Shown here piece by piece: positions 23,335-33,709 of a stretch of DNA of 39,500 nucleotides. The stretch covers positions 1 to 39,500 of the forward strand of contig JADNRV010000395.1 in NCBI GenBank assembly GCA_015499995.1. The letters are read 5' to 3'. Made by a program: the position numbers and the translations under genes. Under the pieces are notes generated by a model that was not told the DNA's origin, searched no databases, and saw only the letters and a program-made list of their open reading frames with translations. Origin of the DNA: Flammula alnicola. Taxonomy: Eukaryota; Basidiomycota; Agaricomycetes; Agaricales; Strophariaceae. Positions within the stretch are counted from its first letter, which is position 1; each line of letters starts with the position of its first letter.

Positions 23335-24412
23335 ATGCAACAACCCACTTGCATAGGCCTGCGCGTCAGGACTCCGGCAGACGCTCACGTCCTCTTCCAC
23401 GCTGTTTACGAAGGCATCCTAAGGATGATTACGCGCCGTCTCGATACCGACGAGCGACGAGCGATATCCTCTGGCTGCGTCTACATCTGGGAGGAACGGG
23501 GGCCAAACGCAGAGGCTACAGGGGTGAGTACAGCCCAGCCCGGCATACCGACCGCAGCATAAACCGCTCACACAAACTTTCTAGATGGGCATCGAGCGGT
23601 GGACTGACTCCATCCAGTGGGGTCCGAGTCGCGTGAGAGACGTGAGCATGCGTAGCGTTTGTCCCCGACGGCATATTGCTAACACTATCTTATCAAGGAA
23701 TTCTTATTTTACGCCGAGAAGAGGGAGACCCAGGCGGAAATGGACGTCGCAACATCAGATTCTTCAGACACGACGTAAGTTTATATATACTATTCGGGCA
23801 CACACAACTGTAAAACTGATCCAGCGGGTTGGTGGGGTGTCGATTTTAGAACGCAGAGAAGACGCGGGCTTTACAGACAGCGCCTGACAAAACAGACGTA
23901 TTCTGTTTTCGTCGAAACTCCCAGAGGGCGGCGGAAGTGGCACCTCAGTACGTTCATCGGCTTATGTTTTATCCCGGCGTTGTGGGCGGCTTCGCTTCCA
24001 GAATGGTTTTGCTAACAGCTGCCGTGTCGCCTTCATTTTTCTAGTTGCGTACTTTGTACCGGACACAGTGCACCTGCTCCATTCCATCGACGACCATCCC
24101 CTGCTCGCGAACCTCAGAGTGCCGCGGGGGATGTACACAAGCGCTCGGACCTCTAAAAATTCTCGGATTCACTCATCCAGTCAAGCTTCCCTCGCCTACC
24201 CTGACCCACGAGGAACCGAGGCACGTCATTCTCACCATCGCTTTTCTTGTACCCGTAATAACATAATGCCTTCATCAAGCCTGATTCACCCCTTATGCCC
24301 CATCGTAACCGTCCAACGAACCTCCCACACGGCGCTGCCATTCTTGCTCCACTGGAATACCTCAAAAGACTTCCTCCAGCACGCCGCCACGTCGTGGACG
24401 AGATGGCGCTGA
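23335..24412 (+). CDS. WOPR (Gti1/Pac2/Wor1) regulator, paralogue 1, short
   Basis: Sequence-specific DNA-binding regulator, 262 residues. Exons: 23335-23523, 23585-23641, 23698-23774, 23850-23947 and 24045-24412. The start is MQQPTCIGLRVRTPADAHVL. The first half of the WOPR domain shows ITRRLDTDERRAISSGCVY, WEERGP and GPSRVRDEFLFYAEK. The second half shows LTKQTYSVFVETPRGRRKW and AYFVPDTVHLLHSIDD. By direct count 50 of the first 82 residues match paralogue 2, 2.9 kb downstream. An extra intron (23524-23584) splits a position that is uninterrupted in paralogue 2. The C-terminus after the domain is short, without the long Ser/Tyr/Pro tail. By family it would control morphology or development; that is inference. 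It may be a young or weakly constrained copy. Confidence 0.83.
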
Positions 24413-26361
24413 TGTCCTTTTCAGCTAATATTGTGCCGGACGGCTTTCATCGCTCGCACATGTAGACGTCAGTGCCGTTCGCTGTTTGCCGCCTTTTCTC
24501 TTTTTAACCTCGCGCGCTGGACGGATATGCTCTGGGACTGCCGTCATCTTTTGTCTTCGATGGACCTTTGACCCCCTTCATCACTGGTTCTACTTGGATT
24601 TTTTTCTGTTTTGCATCCGGGCAGAAGTTCGTTTCGATTAAATATGCACGATCCATCTGTAGTATATAGCTATTTACAAAAAATTCATACTATGTTCAAG
24701 ATTTGATAATTGGCTTGGAGCACAGAAGAGGACGGATTGAGGACGGGCCGCCACCTGTACTTATTGGCTGGTTAGTATTTATACTCCCTGTCATGTAAAC
24801 TCGTCATGAAAGGGTCTTGTTACGCAGCCCTCTATTCATTCCCTACAACACGGGGTCTGACTCGAAGTGAATAAGCAGTTCTCTTCAAGCCGCAGAACGG
24901 TCTTCCTGTGAGAACCCCGACCACTATGTCTGTACTTACATACTTCAAGTGATACCACCTCGAAAGGATGTATGTGATAGAAATGACCTTCCATTTTCCA
25001 ATCAAGTAAACACAATGGATATCAGAATGGACTCGAGCTTGAAATGGATCCATAAAGGCCGTCTAACCAAGCTAGCAACTGGGAGCAAGATGAGCGAAAA
25101 CGTGGCCGCCCTTGCAGGTCCGGACAGTTCTGGGGTTCGAAGTTTAGATGGCTACATTTACAGATATCCGGAGAATCGCCATTGAATTTCATGGAGCACG
25201 CAGTGGAGACAAGCTGGCCTTGATCCATCTTGAACCCGTCCTTGGGGTCCGAAGCGCTGCAGACATGTCAGAGAAGGTGCATAGCAGGTCCCTAGTAGAA
25301 CACCGACGATAGGTCGTGCTTGAAGCTCGGAGGGTTGGGTAACGAGGGTTGGGTAATGGTGAGTCAATTGCGCCAGGTTTGTCGTACAGTGTACATGCCG
25401 TAGTCACTGATTACGATCGATAAACCCATGATAAACCCAAGGGAGGTGGGTGATGCCGAGTATATATAAAAACGCAGGTAGTGCTATCCCCAAGATATTG
25501 GGCCCTATAGTACAGGAATGCACCCGGTGATATCAGTACACACTTGACAGAACGCGCACAGTACTAAGTGAAGATCCTCCTGTTTAGGAGAAAAGCACGA
25601 ACAAGAAGTTTTCGTGTGTACATATTTGATTTCTGCCTCTGTTTCCAGTTTATCAGAACGCGCCTCTGACGTACGTGGATGAAAAAGCCACCAATCAAGA
25701 TGGACGTGCGTCGCCCCCGAATTGCAGAGCATTTGGTGGCAAGTCCTGTAGAAGAAGGGTTGACCTGTGAAATGTAGCAAGCCGTGCCCTGGTGTGGAAG
25801 CAGAGTGACCACTAAAAGCAGGGTCGGCATGACCGAGGTTGGTAGAAATTTCGGCAGAGGTATTCCATGTCAGCGAAGGTTGCAACCGGTGTGAGAACGG
25901 TAGGAAAGAAAGCCCCTCTTTGCAACGACGACGCCTGGTCTACTTACGATGAATAATCTTGCAACAAAGTGTTGCCGCACCGTAGCCGCAACTCCATGAA
26001 TAGTTAGTTCTATGGAAGTTGGTGTTTTCCCACCATAGATCCACCGTCGAGGACAAGACGATAAGAGAGAAATACGGGGGGGAGTCAAGGGGGAGTAGAG
26101 ACGGAAGTAAATCTATCTGATCAGGATAATATAATTTGAGTTGTAAGGGATTAGAGTTTTGTAGTCAGAATCTCGATGAAAGGCAGGCAAATCCAAAAAT
26201 GGCCCGATCTTGGAAGGGATGATCAGATGAACCGGTGATTCTTCCTCACAAATGAATTCTTTGCAGGTTCACAGACGAACCTGTGAATGCTCTTCTTCTT
26301 ATATTCTTTCTCTCTCTTACAAACAACAATCCTTCATCTTCCTCCCACCTCCCTCCTCTGA
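24413..26361. other. Region between the two WOPR genes
   Basis: About 1.9 kb, 3' region of WOPR 1 and promoter of WOPR 2. Short direct repeats occur at 25330-25356 (GAGGGTTGGGTAA twice) and at about 25418-25438 (GATAAACCCA twice). A minus-strand frame at 25505-25885 has no domain and no supported splice partners. I see no WOPR coding remnant here. Confidence 0.4.
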
Positions 26362-28012
26362 ATGCAGCAACCGACATGCACAAATGTCCGCATCCGTTCT
26401 ACCACAGATGCTCACAAGATTTTTGGCGCCGTACAGCAGGACCTTCTTCATATGGTCACCCGCAGGCTAGATGCTGACGAGCGTTTGGCACTGAGATCTG
26501 GTTGTATTTATGCATGGGAAGAACGCGGTCCCCACAGCGAGTTGACCGGTCTCGGTATTGAGCGCTTCACCGAGGGGCGCAGGTGGTCACCTTCTCGTGT
26601 CCGAGATGTGCATATTCCGGTCATTGTCTGTCAATTTTGTGCTGACATCCGTTCTGCAGGAATTTCTCTTCTATTATGAGAAATACTCTCCCCCTCCGGA
26701 TGCAAACCAGTTGGGGTAGGAAATCTCTTTGTCTTGTGATGTCAACGACCTCCTGAAAGAACTAAGAAATATTGTTATGCTAGCAATCCCCCCGAGCGCC
26801 AGCCTCCACGCGACTGGGATCCATTAGTCAAGCAGACCTACTCAGTTTGGGTCCACACCGAGAAAGGCCGCAGAAAATGGCATCTAAGTGGGAACCCATA
26901 TCCCTCTTTCCTTTCACCTCGCTCATCCTTCGTCTTTCAACTTAGCGGCCTATTTTACACAGGCAACCATCGACCAACTAGGAACTATAGACGATAACCC
27001 ACGTATTCGTGATATCGTGGTGCCAGACGGCATGTTCAAGAGCACAAGGGTAGGTAAAAGTCGAACAAAAACTGACGACAATTTGAACCGGTCCGACGCG
27101 GCAAAATCATCGAGCAGCGTTCCGCGCACTTACGCTCCATTCCCGACTCCTTATCAATACCAGGCGCGAAATGGGTCTCCAAGTATGACTCCTGTCCTCA
27201 TGCACGAGCCATATCAGAACCGCCAATCGGAGCGCCTCCCATCGTCAGCGGGGTACGAGCAGTCGCCCTCCCCGATATCTCCACAACCACTTGGGTCCTA
27301 TCCTCATAGTCACGGGTCGTATCCCGGCTCAAATGGGTCGCCACCTCCAGGTCCATATGTATCTCCAGGATATTCAATCAGCCCTACTTCCACAACTCAT
27401 TCCATGGGCCAATCAGCCGCAGCTTCTAATTACCACTCGCCGTCGTCTATGCATCCTGGCAACAGCCAGAGTTACTATTCGTCTGGCGTGTCTCCGTCGT
27501 CATGGGACAGCAATAATTCCTACTATGCAAGTGCAAGGGCCGGACGTCACCCCTCAAATGGTGACGTGAAGACGTCGTCGTACGCCTCGTCGTCAACATT
27601 CAGTAACGGGTCTAGCCACCATTCGGCCCCTTCGTCACATACTTACAACAACAGCTCGCCACACTCCCCCAGCAACGGCTCACACCAGGTGTACTCACCC
27701 TCGTACTCACTTCAATCGGCTCTTGCCCTGCCCCACCCCCGTGATACCACCACAGAGCATGGCGGGTTGCAGCTGTCGCCCCTGCACATCCCCGACAGGA
27801 TGCACACCGGCTCCTCGCATGCGCGTCCATCGTCGTCGAGTGCGTTTGCGCAGACCTCGCTCGGCGACGTGGCCATGGACGTCGCCGACGAGGCAGGGTC
27901 CGAGTATGCGCTTGCCCCTCTCCACCTACTGCGCCCGCCTATCAAGTACGTAAGGGACCCTGCGGACGAAAAGACCCTTCGTTGTCTGCGGGGGGGCGAG
28001 TCGACTTCTTGA
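26362..28012 (+). CDS. WOPR (Gti1/Pac2/Wor1) regulator, paralogue 2, full length
   Basis: DNA-binding regulator of 490 residues. Exons: 26362-26607, 26660-26715, 26784-26887 and 26946-28012. The start is MQQPTCTNVRIRSTTDAHKI. The WOPR domain shows VTRRLDADERLALRSGCIY, WEERGP, PSRVRDEFLFYYEKYSPPP, then DPLVKQTYSVWVHTEKGRR and KWHLTAYFTQATIDQLG. After the domain comes a long low-complexity tail rich in Ser, Pro, Tyr, Gly and His, ending near PLHLLRPPIKYVRDPADEK. Relatives include Candida Wor1, Histoplasma Ryp1, fission yeast Gti1/Pac2 and Ustilago Ros1. A possible extra terminal intron with donor GTACGTAAG at 27947 and acceptor TGTGCAG ending at 28027 would replace the last residues; I prefer the unspliced end. 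Confidence 0.92.
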
Positions 28013-29242
28013 CTCCCATATGTGCAGCGATAGATAGATAGATGGCTCGGTTAAGTGCCATACCTCCGATAGTTAACGCTCCTAGCAGGGATTTCGACAC
28101 AAGACAAGGCGGAAAGACAAAGTCCGACGTTAGCCTTTTTCCTTCAGGCTTTTCGAAATCCAGGCTGGGTCTCGGTCTCGGTCTCTGTACAGTCAGATCT
28201 CAGTCCTACCCTCCGAGTCCTCGCATTGTCGTTTGTGCCGTGCAGCCTTGCACCACGATCGCAGTACCGCCCTTGTGGCACTCGGTCCTTTTCTAATCAT
28301 TTATGTGTAAAGATCTCTACCCTCAGTCTCATATCTGCTTACCGAACATGCAAGATTCACAAATGTGGACTTTGTCGCTTGAACTTTGAGGCCCTCTTTT
28401 TAACTATGTCGATACAGATACTTCCCTCTCTTGATCTGTGCTCTTGGTACACGCCTCGCACCCTCACCACACCCTTTGTATATGTTTCCATATTTCCATA
28501 TCGCCATGTTTTTCTGCTCTCTTCTGATGGATGGGGCATCCCGCTCCAATAGCATTTTATACTAGATAGTGTATTAATAAGTGTTCTGTGCGCGAGCAGT
28601 CGGGAAGGGACACCTCTCCTGTCAAACCATAATAAGTAGGACCCACAACAGATCTATACCCTTCGAACCCCTTCGAAATCTTGCTTCCTCGCAGTTTCTT
28701 CGCATATTTGTTTCGAATTTGCAGTATTACTCACTCCACCATAACCACTCGGATTACTTGTCTTAACTATATATGCATTCGCAGATCATATACGTATTTG
28801 CATCTATAGAGTGGCCGCGCGCAAGCCGCACTTTTTCGTGTGCTCGGTGGATCACGGAGGTATTCGTGAAAGCATCAAGTCGCTACATGGTCCAACTCAA
28901 GCCGATCTGATAAGAATATTCAATAAATAGCTGTATTGGCTCTAAGATAGCAGTTTCGAGGTGGGGCCTGGCAATAAAACACAACTTCTGGTTTTTGATC
29001 CACGATAAATCAGGGCGGATGGCGACTATAGACTGTTCGTTGACGAATGTGATAGATATGATGCGATGGGCTGTGATATGACGGATGCGCGTGCAAACTA
29101 TGGAGATAATATATGCTGAAGACAGAGAGCATAAACATGGACGAGTGCTTCAAAAAAGAAAGGAGGAAAGCCAGATGTTGTACAATTATACATGGTAGGT
29201 TGGGGTTGGACGGTCGGACGACACGAACGGCGGTGCTGGGAG
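28013..29242. other. Intergenic between convergent genes
   Basis: About 1.2 kb between WOPR 2 (rightward) and the TFIIA gene (leftward), probably two 3' untranslated regions. A short GATA tetranucleotide repeat lies at 28029-28044. No supported gene. Confidence 0.45.
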
Positions 29243-30457
29243 TTACCATTCGAACTCCCTATCGTAGTGTGAGTGATCGGAAAAGTATGACAAGTTTGAA
29301 TCTTACCCAGTACACTTCGCAAAGAGGTAATCCTTTCCATTGATATGGATCATACCGTCTTTCAAGACGCACTTCCACTTGTTCTTGACCCGGGCCACCT
29401 GAATCGAAATGTCAGCTACAAAGGAGAAAACCGGAAGAAATGAAGAGTGACTTGCCTTATCATATGTACAAAATACAATGTCCGTGTCACCAGCAGCACC
29501 TTCTTCTTCGTCATCTTCGCCCTCAGTATCAGAGTCATCAAGGTCGCTATTGATGGCCTCTGAGTCTTGAGTCGAAGGCCTAGAAGCGGATGCTGGCTGA
29601 GGGAGTGAAGGGTGCGCACTCCGAGGGGCGAACGCTCCTGAAGGGGGAGGTGAAGGCGAGTCTTCTTCGCCAGATGATTCCGAGGGGCCGTCTACTTGCG
29701 GGATGCGATGATGGGGTTGTTGGGTTGATGTTGCCTGTCCTGCAGGCGTGTATGGGCGGGCAACCCCTGCTCCGGGCTGGGCCTGTCCGTTTCTCGGGAA
29801 ATTTATGACGCCAGTCTGTCCGCCTGGATGCTGAGTGGTGGCAACCGGAGGAGGCAGCTGCCTGCTTCCGTTGAGATTTGGTCCAGGGAGGGGAGGAAGC
29901 GCATATGGCACATTCGGGTTCAGCATGTATCGGCTATCGACTGGCTCAGTTTTGACTGTCGGTTGGCTGGCTGCAGTGACGGGCGCGTAGGGGTTGTGAG
30001 CAGCGTAGTGGGGAGGCATCATGTGCATTGGGTGGGGTGGATACGCATGGTGCTGTTGCTGCTGCTGCTGCGCGGCCGCGACCGCCGCCGCCGCCGCGAT
30101 GGCTGGATGAGTGGCAGACGGGGCAGAGATAGGCTGAGTAGCGTTCTCAAACTCTGCGACATGCGACGCGATGACTTTGTTCTCCCATTTCTATGAAAGG
30201 GTAAAGTGGTACCAATTGATAGAGTTGTTCAGAACTCTTTGCAAAGAGGATGGTTTGAAGTCAAACTTACATGCTGCAATTCAGCTAGAACGTCCTCAGG
30301 AACACCGTACTCGTCGAACTCGGGCTTAATGGCATGGATGACATCGTCTATCACAGCTCGGTAGATAGCAGGCTCAAGGAAAACATCGGTGTTAAAACCA
30401 ATTGGACTGCTACAAACAAAGGGTTGGTGAGCAGCTCACCACTATCTTATTTGACAT
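29243..30457 (-). CDS. TOA1: TFIIA large (alpha/beta) subunit
   Basis: General RNA polymerase II factor that stabilises TBP on DNA; 320 residues. Exons: 30457-30440, 30372-30271, 30190-29456, 29398-29307 and 29258-29243. The six-codon first exon codes MSNKIV, joined to PAIYRAVIDDVIHAIKPEFD and EYGVPEDVLAELQHKWENKV, the N-terminal helical domain. The middle is a Gln/Ala/Pro/His-rich linker, then an acidic stretch. The C-terminal beta domain reads DIVFCTYDK joined to VARVKNKWKCVLKDGM, NGKDYLFAKCTG and EFEW, the exact family ending. Intron 3 (29455-29399) has a GC donor (AAG then GCAAGT) and is described separately. Confidence 0.94.
29399..29455 (-). other. GC-AG intron of TFIIA, frame-preserving
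   Basis: A 57-nt intron with donor GCAAGT after AAG, branch-like CTGAC and acceptor TTCAG. It lies between CTYDK and VARVKNKW, which adjoin directly in the family. It has no stop and is a multiple of three, so retention would insert 19 residues into the C-terminal TBP-contacting domain. Confidence 0.8.
30052..30098. repeat. Trinucleotide repeats coding poly-Gln and poly-Ala
   Basis: GCTGTTGCTGCT-type and CCG-type triplet runs inside TFIIA exon 3. On the coding strand they give five Ala, then Val, three Ala and a run of seven Gln in the flexible linker. Length variation between strains would be expected. Confidence 0.85.
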
Positions 30458-30699
30458 TCGTCGGGCGTTGTGGGCAACGGTGGTTGGATTGATTTCAACC
30501 TGCGGGGCGTCCGACTGCGACGTGGGGGAAAGGCAAGAAAGCTTCCCTTTTATACCACATGCAAATCCCTGTAAACCCAGGACAATTCAAACTCCGACCT
30601 ATAATGATAACTCGCTTACTTCTCACGCACAGACCACCTTCCTTAGCATATGAAATTTTACCCTCCAATCTAATTAGAAATTCGCGATGGACCGTCATC

Positions 30700-30773
30700 G
30701 GTTCGATGGCGTAGTTGGTTATCGCATCTGTCTAACACACAGAAGGTCCTCAGTTCGAGCCTGGGTCGAATCA
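30700..30773 (+). tRNA. tRNA-Val (anticodon AAC)
   Basis: Seventy-four nt without an intron. Acceptor arms GGTTCGA and TCGAATC pair (one G-T), followed by discriminator A. The anticodon stem is TCTGT with ACAGA and the 7-nt loop CTAACAC, giving anticodon AAC. The T arm is CTCAG, loop TTCGAGC, CTGGG. A run of five T at 30775-30779 ends transcription. An identical copy lies on the other strand at 33508-33581. Confidence 0.95.
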
Positions 30774-30834
30774 CTTTTTGCATTTCTTCTCTTTCTCCAG
30801 TTTCTTTTATACCATTACTTCCGGCACCTTGGCC

Positions 30835-32476
30835 ATGTATTTATACGAACTACCGACTACCGGCGCTGTATCTTTTGCTGACTTCTGTGTCGACCACAGC
30901 ATTGACAGAGCGTATACACACCACATACCGGAAGCAACTCAGGCGAGGGCTAATCTACGCGGTGTTTTGAAGGAGAGCAAGCGCACTGATCATTTGGAGA
31001 AAGACTTCTTGACTTTAGTCAAGGTATTGTATAGGTTTTTTCGATTCCAACATTGTCAAGCTAAAGGAGTCTCTTCTAGATTATAGAGGAGTATTTACCT
31101 CATCTTCGAGGCCTTATGGTCTGCGTTGCTCATGACGAAATCGGCCTCAAGAATGAACCAAGTATGTCGGATGTCGTTCTTTTGTGGGCTTGCAAGCTGA
31201 TTCGATAGATCCGTGCTAGCTTTCAGCTGGCGCACAACCCTTACCGCCAATATCTTCCATTCATCTCCAAGGTTGGAGGTTCCTGGCTTGCACGCCGATT
31301 ACTCCTTTTCCTTGTTGACTTATGCCTTTGCATTGTCCAATCTCGCCCAATCTATTGTCACGTCTGTCGGGATATACGAGCATGACCGCGCAATATCAGA
31401 TGCAGACCGCAAGGCTAAAGACGAGAAACTCAACGTCGCTGTCGATTTTCTGTGCCGAGCAAGTGGGATATTCACGTTTATCAGCGACACCGTGCTGCCA
31501 GAGTGGGAGACAAACCGAACCAGCCCTCCGGGTTTCCAACGGCCTCCCGATCTCAGTCGAGAAACCAATAGCGCATTGGCAAAGTCGGTATTTTTTCGAA
31601 AGATTAGATTAACTCCGTTCTAATTCCCTCTAATTCCTCCCTGTCGCTCAGGATGTCACTAGCTGACGCACAGACTCTCGCGATCAGAAGACTCCTATCT
31701 AAATCAGCATACGATAGTAATATCACGCCGGGTCCTCCACTGCCGAAGTCTCATCCTCCACCAGCACTCCTGGCGAAATTGCACATTGAATGTGCCTCTC
31801 TGTATTCTTCTGCACGTCTTCTGGCAAAAACCCCTGGCGCCAGCAAGAATTCATCCTCTGGAGACTCAAGCAAAGAAGTATCATCAGATTTACGCCGTTA
31901 TTTAGGAAACCAAGCTACGTTGCACAGTGCATTGTCACACAAATGGCTTGGTGTCGAGGCAGGCGAGAAGGGGGGTCCAGATAAAGGAGGCGAAGCCGTC
32001 GCTTTCCTCCAATGGTCCAAGAAGGAATTGGAAGAAGTCAAGGATGCAGGCAAACTCTCATCTATTGTTCATTCTGAGAAAGAAAAGGAAGAGCGATGGA
32101 AGGAAAAGATTAGTGAAGAATTAGCGAGCGTCGATGTTTTCTTCAGATACTATAAGAAGATGAACGATACAGTAAGTCTGCATACGGGCTTTGAACCGTT
32201 CATCCTTGGCTAATTTTCGCATAGTTACACTTTCAACCTGTTCCCACACAACGAGATTTACAGTCACGGATACCTGGGGGAAGAATCGCAATTCCCCCAA
32301 AAGCATATATTCCTCCTGCTCCAGCTTTTGGACCAGGATCTGTTGAATACACTTGCCGGAAAGCAGAGCAGTTGGAAATAGCAGATGGTTCTGGAGAGGG
32401 CGAGACGACGACAATGACGGAAACCTCGTCATCGACACCAGCCGCGAACTATGCAGGAGCAGGCGCTTATTTTTAG
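30835..32476 (+). CDS. PalC/Rim23-like BRO1-domain protein (pH signalling)
   Basis: Protein of 468 residues. Exons: 30835-31023, 31080-31161, 31220-31583, 31652-32171 and 32225-32476. The start is MYLYELPTTGAVSFADFC. Core segments are IIEEYLPHLRGLMVCVAHDE, TFSWRTTLTANIFHSSPR, GLHADYSFSLLTYAFALSN, SLADAQTLAIRRLLSKSAYD and HIECASLYSSARLL. The end carries LHFQPVPTQRD, IPPKAYIPPAPAFGPG and an acidic, Thr/Ser-rich tail. The BRO1-like helical order and the PPAPAFGPG tail fit PalC, called Rim23 in Cryptococcus, which works with ESCRT proteins in alkaline pH signalling. Exon 3 ends at a GTCGGT donor, the only one that keeps phase. The gene begins 61 nt after a tRNA. Confidence 0.88.
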
Positions 32477-32762
32477 TTTGTCCTTATCATTTTTTACTTA
32501 TCAAGTTTCAAGTCTTATTGTACTTTTGTTCGCTGCAGGATTTTATATCGATATTTTACTTCTCAAATGACAAACGAAGCAATGGAATTCCGTATTGTAT
32601 ACATCCAGGTCCTAGTGGTATATTGAACTGCATTATCTGGTATGTTCCCTACTCGAGTATACTAATTGCAGAAGGCATTATCGGAAAAACGAAGCATGCG
32701 GAAAGGAAGAATACAGAAAGCGCTCGAGGGTTGTCCATCGCGAGACAACGGTTGCAAGTGCT

Positions 32763-33311
32763 TTACTGACCATGTCGACCAAGGCCTTTGGCGCTCTTGC
32801 TGACAAGCTTTGCTTCAGCCTGTTTAGCTTTGGCACGTCTCACACTGCGAGTTGCATTTAGTTCGCCATGATTCATCTGACAAGTAATGGCCGATACGAC
32901 TCACTCTTCGAGTGCTTCTCGCTCCAACATCTGAACGTGTTCACGGGCCAGCTTAACACGTTGGCGGGCCTCCGTGAGAGCACGGTCTGCCTCTTTCTCA
33001 GCGTTCTCGGCATCGGTGACCTTTTGGCGACCAGCACGGATGGAAGGATCGTTCTCGACGCCGTTGTTGCGAGCCATACCGAAGAAACCAGTGCTCCTTC
33101 CATCGCTCTCTCGATCGGAATTCGACATAGAGCTCGACCGTCGCCGATGGAAGAAACCAGAGGCCGAGCTACTGGTGGTAGATGGAGGAGGAGGTGAGTG
33201 ACGGTTGGGAGAAAATATGCTCCTCTTCCGGGTTGGAGATGTTCCGGAACCTTGGTCGGCGCTATTGCGCCTACTGGAGGATTCATCGTGGTTGGGTTTG
33301 AAGAGAGCCAT
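32763..33311 (-). CDS. Small conserved basidiomycete protein, coiled coil
   Basis: Protein of 162 residues, exons 33311-32905 and 32844-32763, with a 60-nt intron (donor GTGAGT, acceptor CGCAG). The N-terminal half is Ser/Pro/Arg-rich (MALFKPNHDESSSRRNS, FFHRRRSSSMSN). From about residue 88 a charged helix, likely a coiled coil, contains DPSIRAGRQKVTDAENAEKE and VKLAREHVQMLEREALE. The tail is RRAKAKQAEAKLVSKSAK then GLGRHGQ. I recall similar uncharacterised proteins in mushroom genomes with the same helix and a GRHG ending; the function is unknown. It is convergent with the palC-like gene. Confidence 0.75.
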
Positions 33312-33507
33312 GAGGAAGACGCCAATTCAGGTGGTTTCGAAGGATACTATTCCCACCATTGGAGCCTACAGAGTCCAATACTTATAAAAACATGACACTG
33401 CGTCATAACGGTACTGACTCTAAGTGAAGTGACAACAGAGGCTCCTCTGTGGTGTGGGTATGAGTGGAGTACTAGTAGTTAAGTATAGCGCAAAAACATG
33501 CAAAAAG

Positions 33508-33581
33508 TGATTCGACCCAGGCTCGAACTGAGGACCTTCTGTGTGTTAGACAGATGCGATAACCAACTACGCCATCGAACC
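33508..33581 (-). tRNA. tRNA-Val (anticodon AAC), second copy
   Basis: Reverse-strand sequence identical over all 74 nt to the copy at 30700-30773, with anticodon AAC in loop CTAACAC. Identity continues 6 nt upstream (GTCATC) and 10 nt downstream (CTTTTTGCAT), which includes the T-run terminator. Confidence 0.95.
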
Positions 33582-33709
33582 GATGACTAGTTTTGCCTTT
33601 TTACTATCAATAACAAATTATACATTATATCAGATCTAATCTAATCACATCGCTCCCGCATTAAACAGCCAGCAACGTTTGATGCCATCACTGTTCAGCT
33701 CACCCTCAG

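Noticed and set aside
25505..25885. Minus-strand frame of 126 codons between the WOPR genes
   Set aside because: Cys/His-rich by composition but the spacing fits no zinc finger; no homology recognised and no coding neighbours.
27947..28027. Possible terminal intron in WOPR paralogue 2 (GTACGTAAG to TGTGCAG)
   Set aside because: Splice sites are good, but the unspliced reading keeps a YVRDPADEKTLR-like ending that looks conserved; kept as an alternative.
28029..28044. GATA tetranucleotide repeat after WOPR 2
   Set aside because: A four-unit microsatellite downstream of a gene; too short and in the wrong place to argue for a regulatory site.
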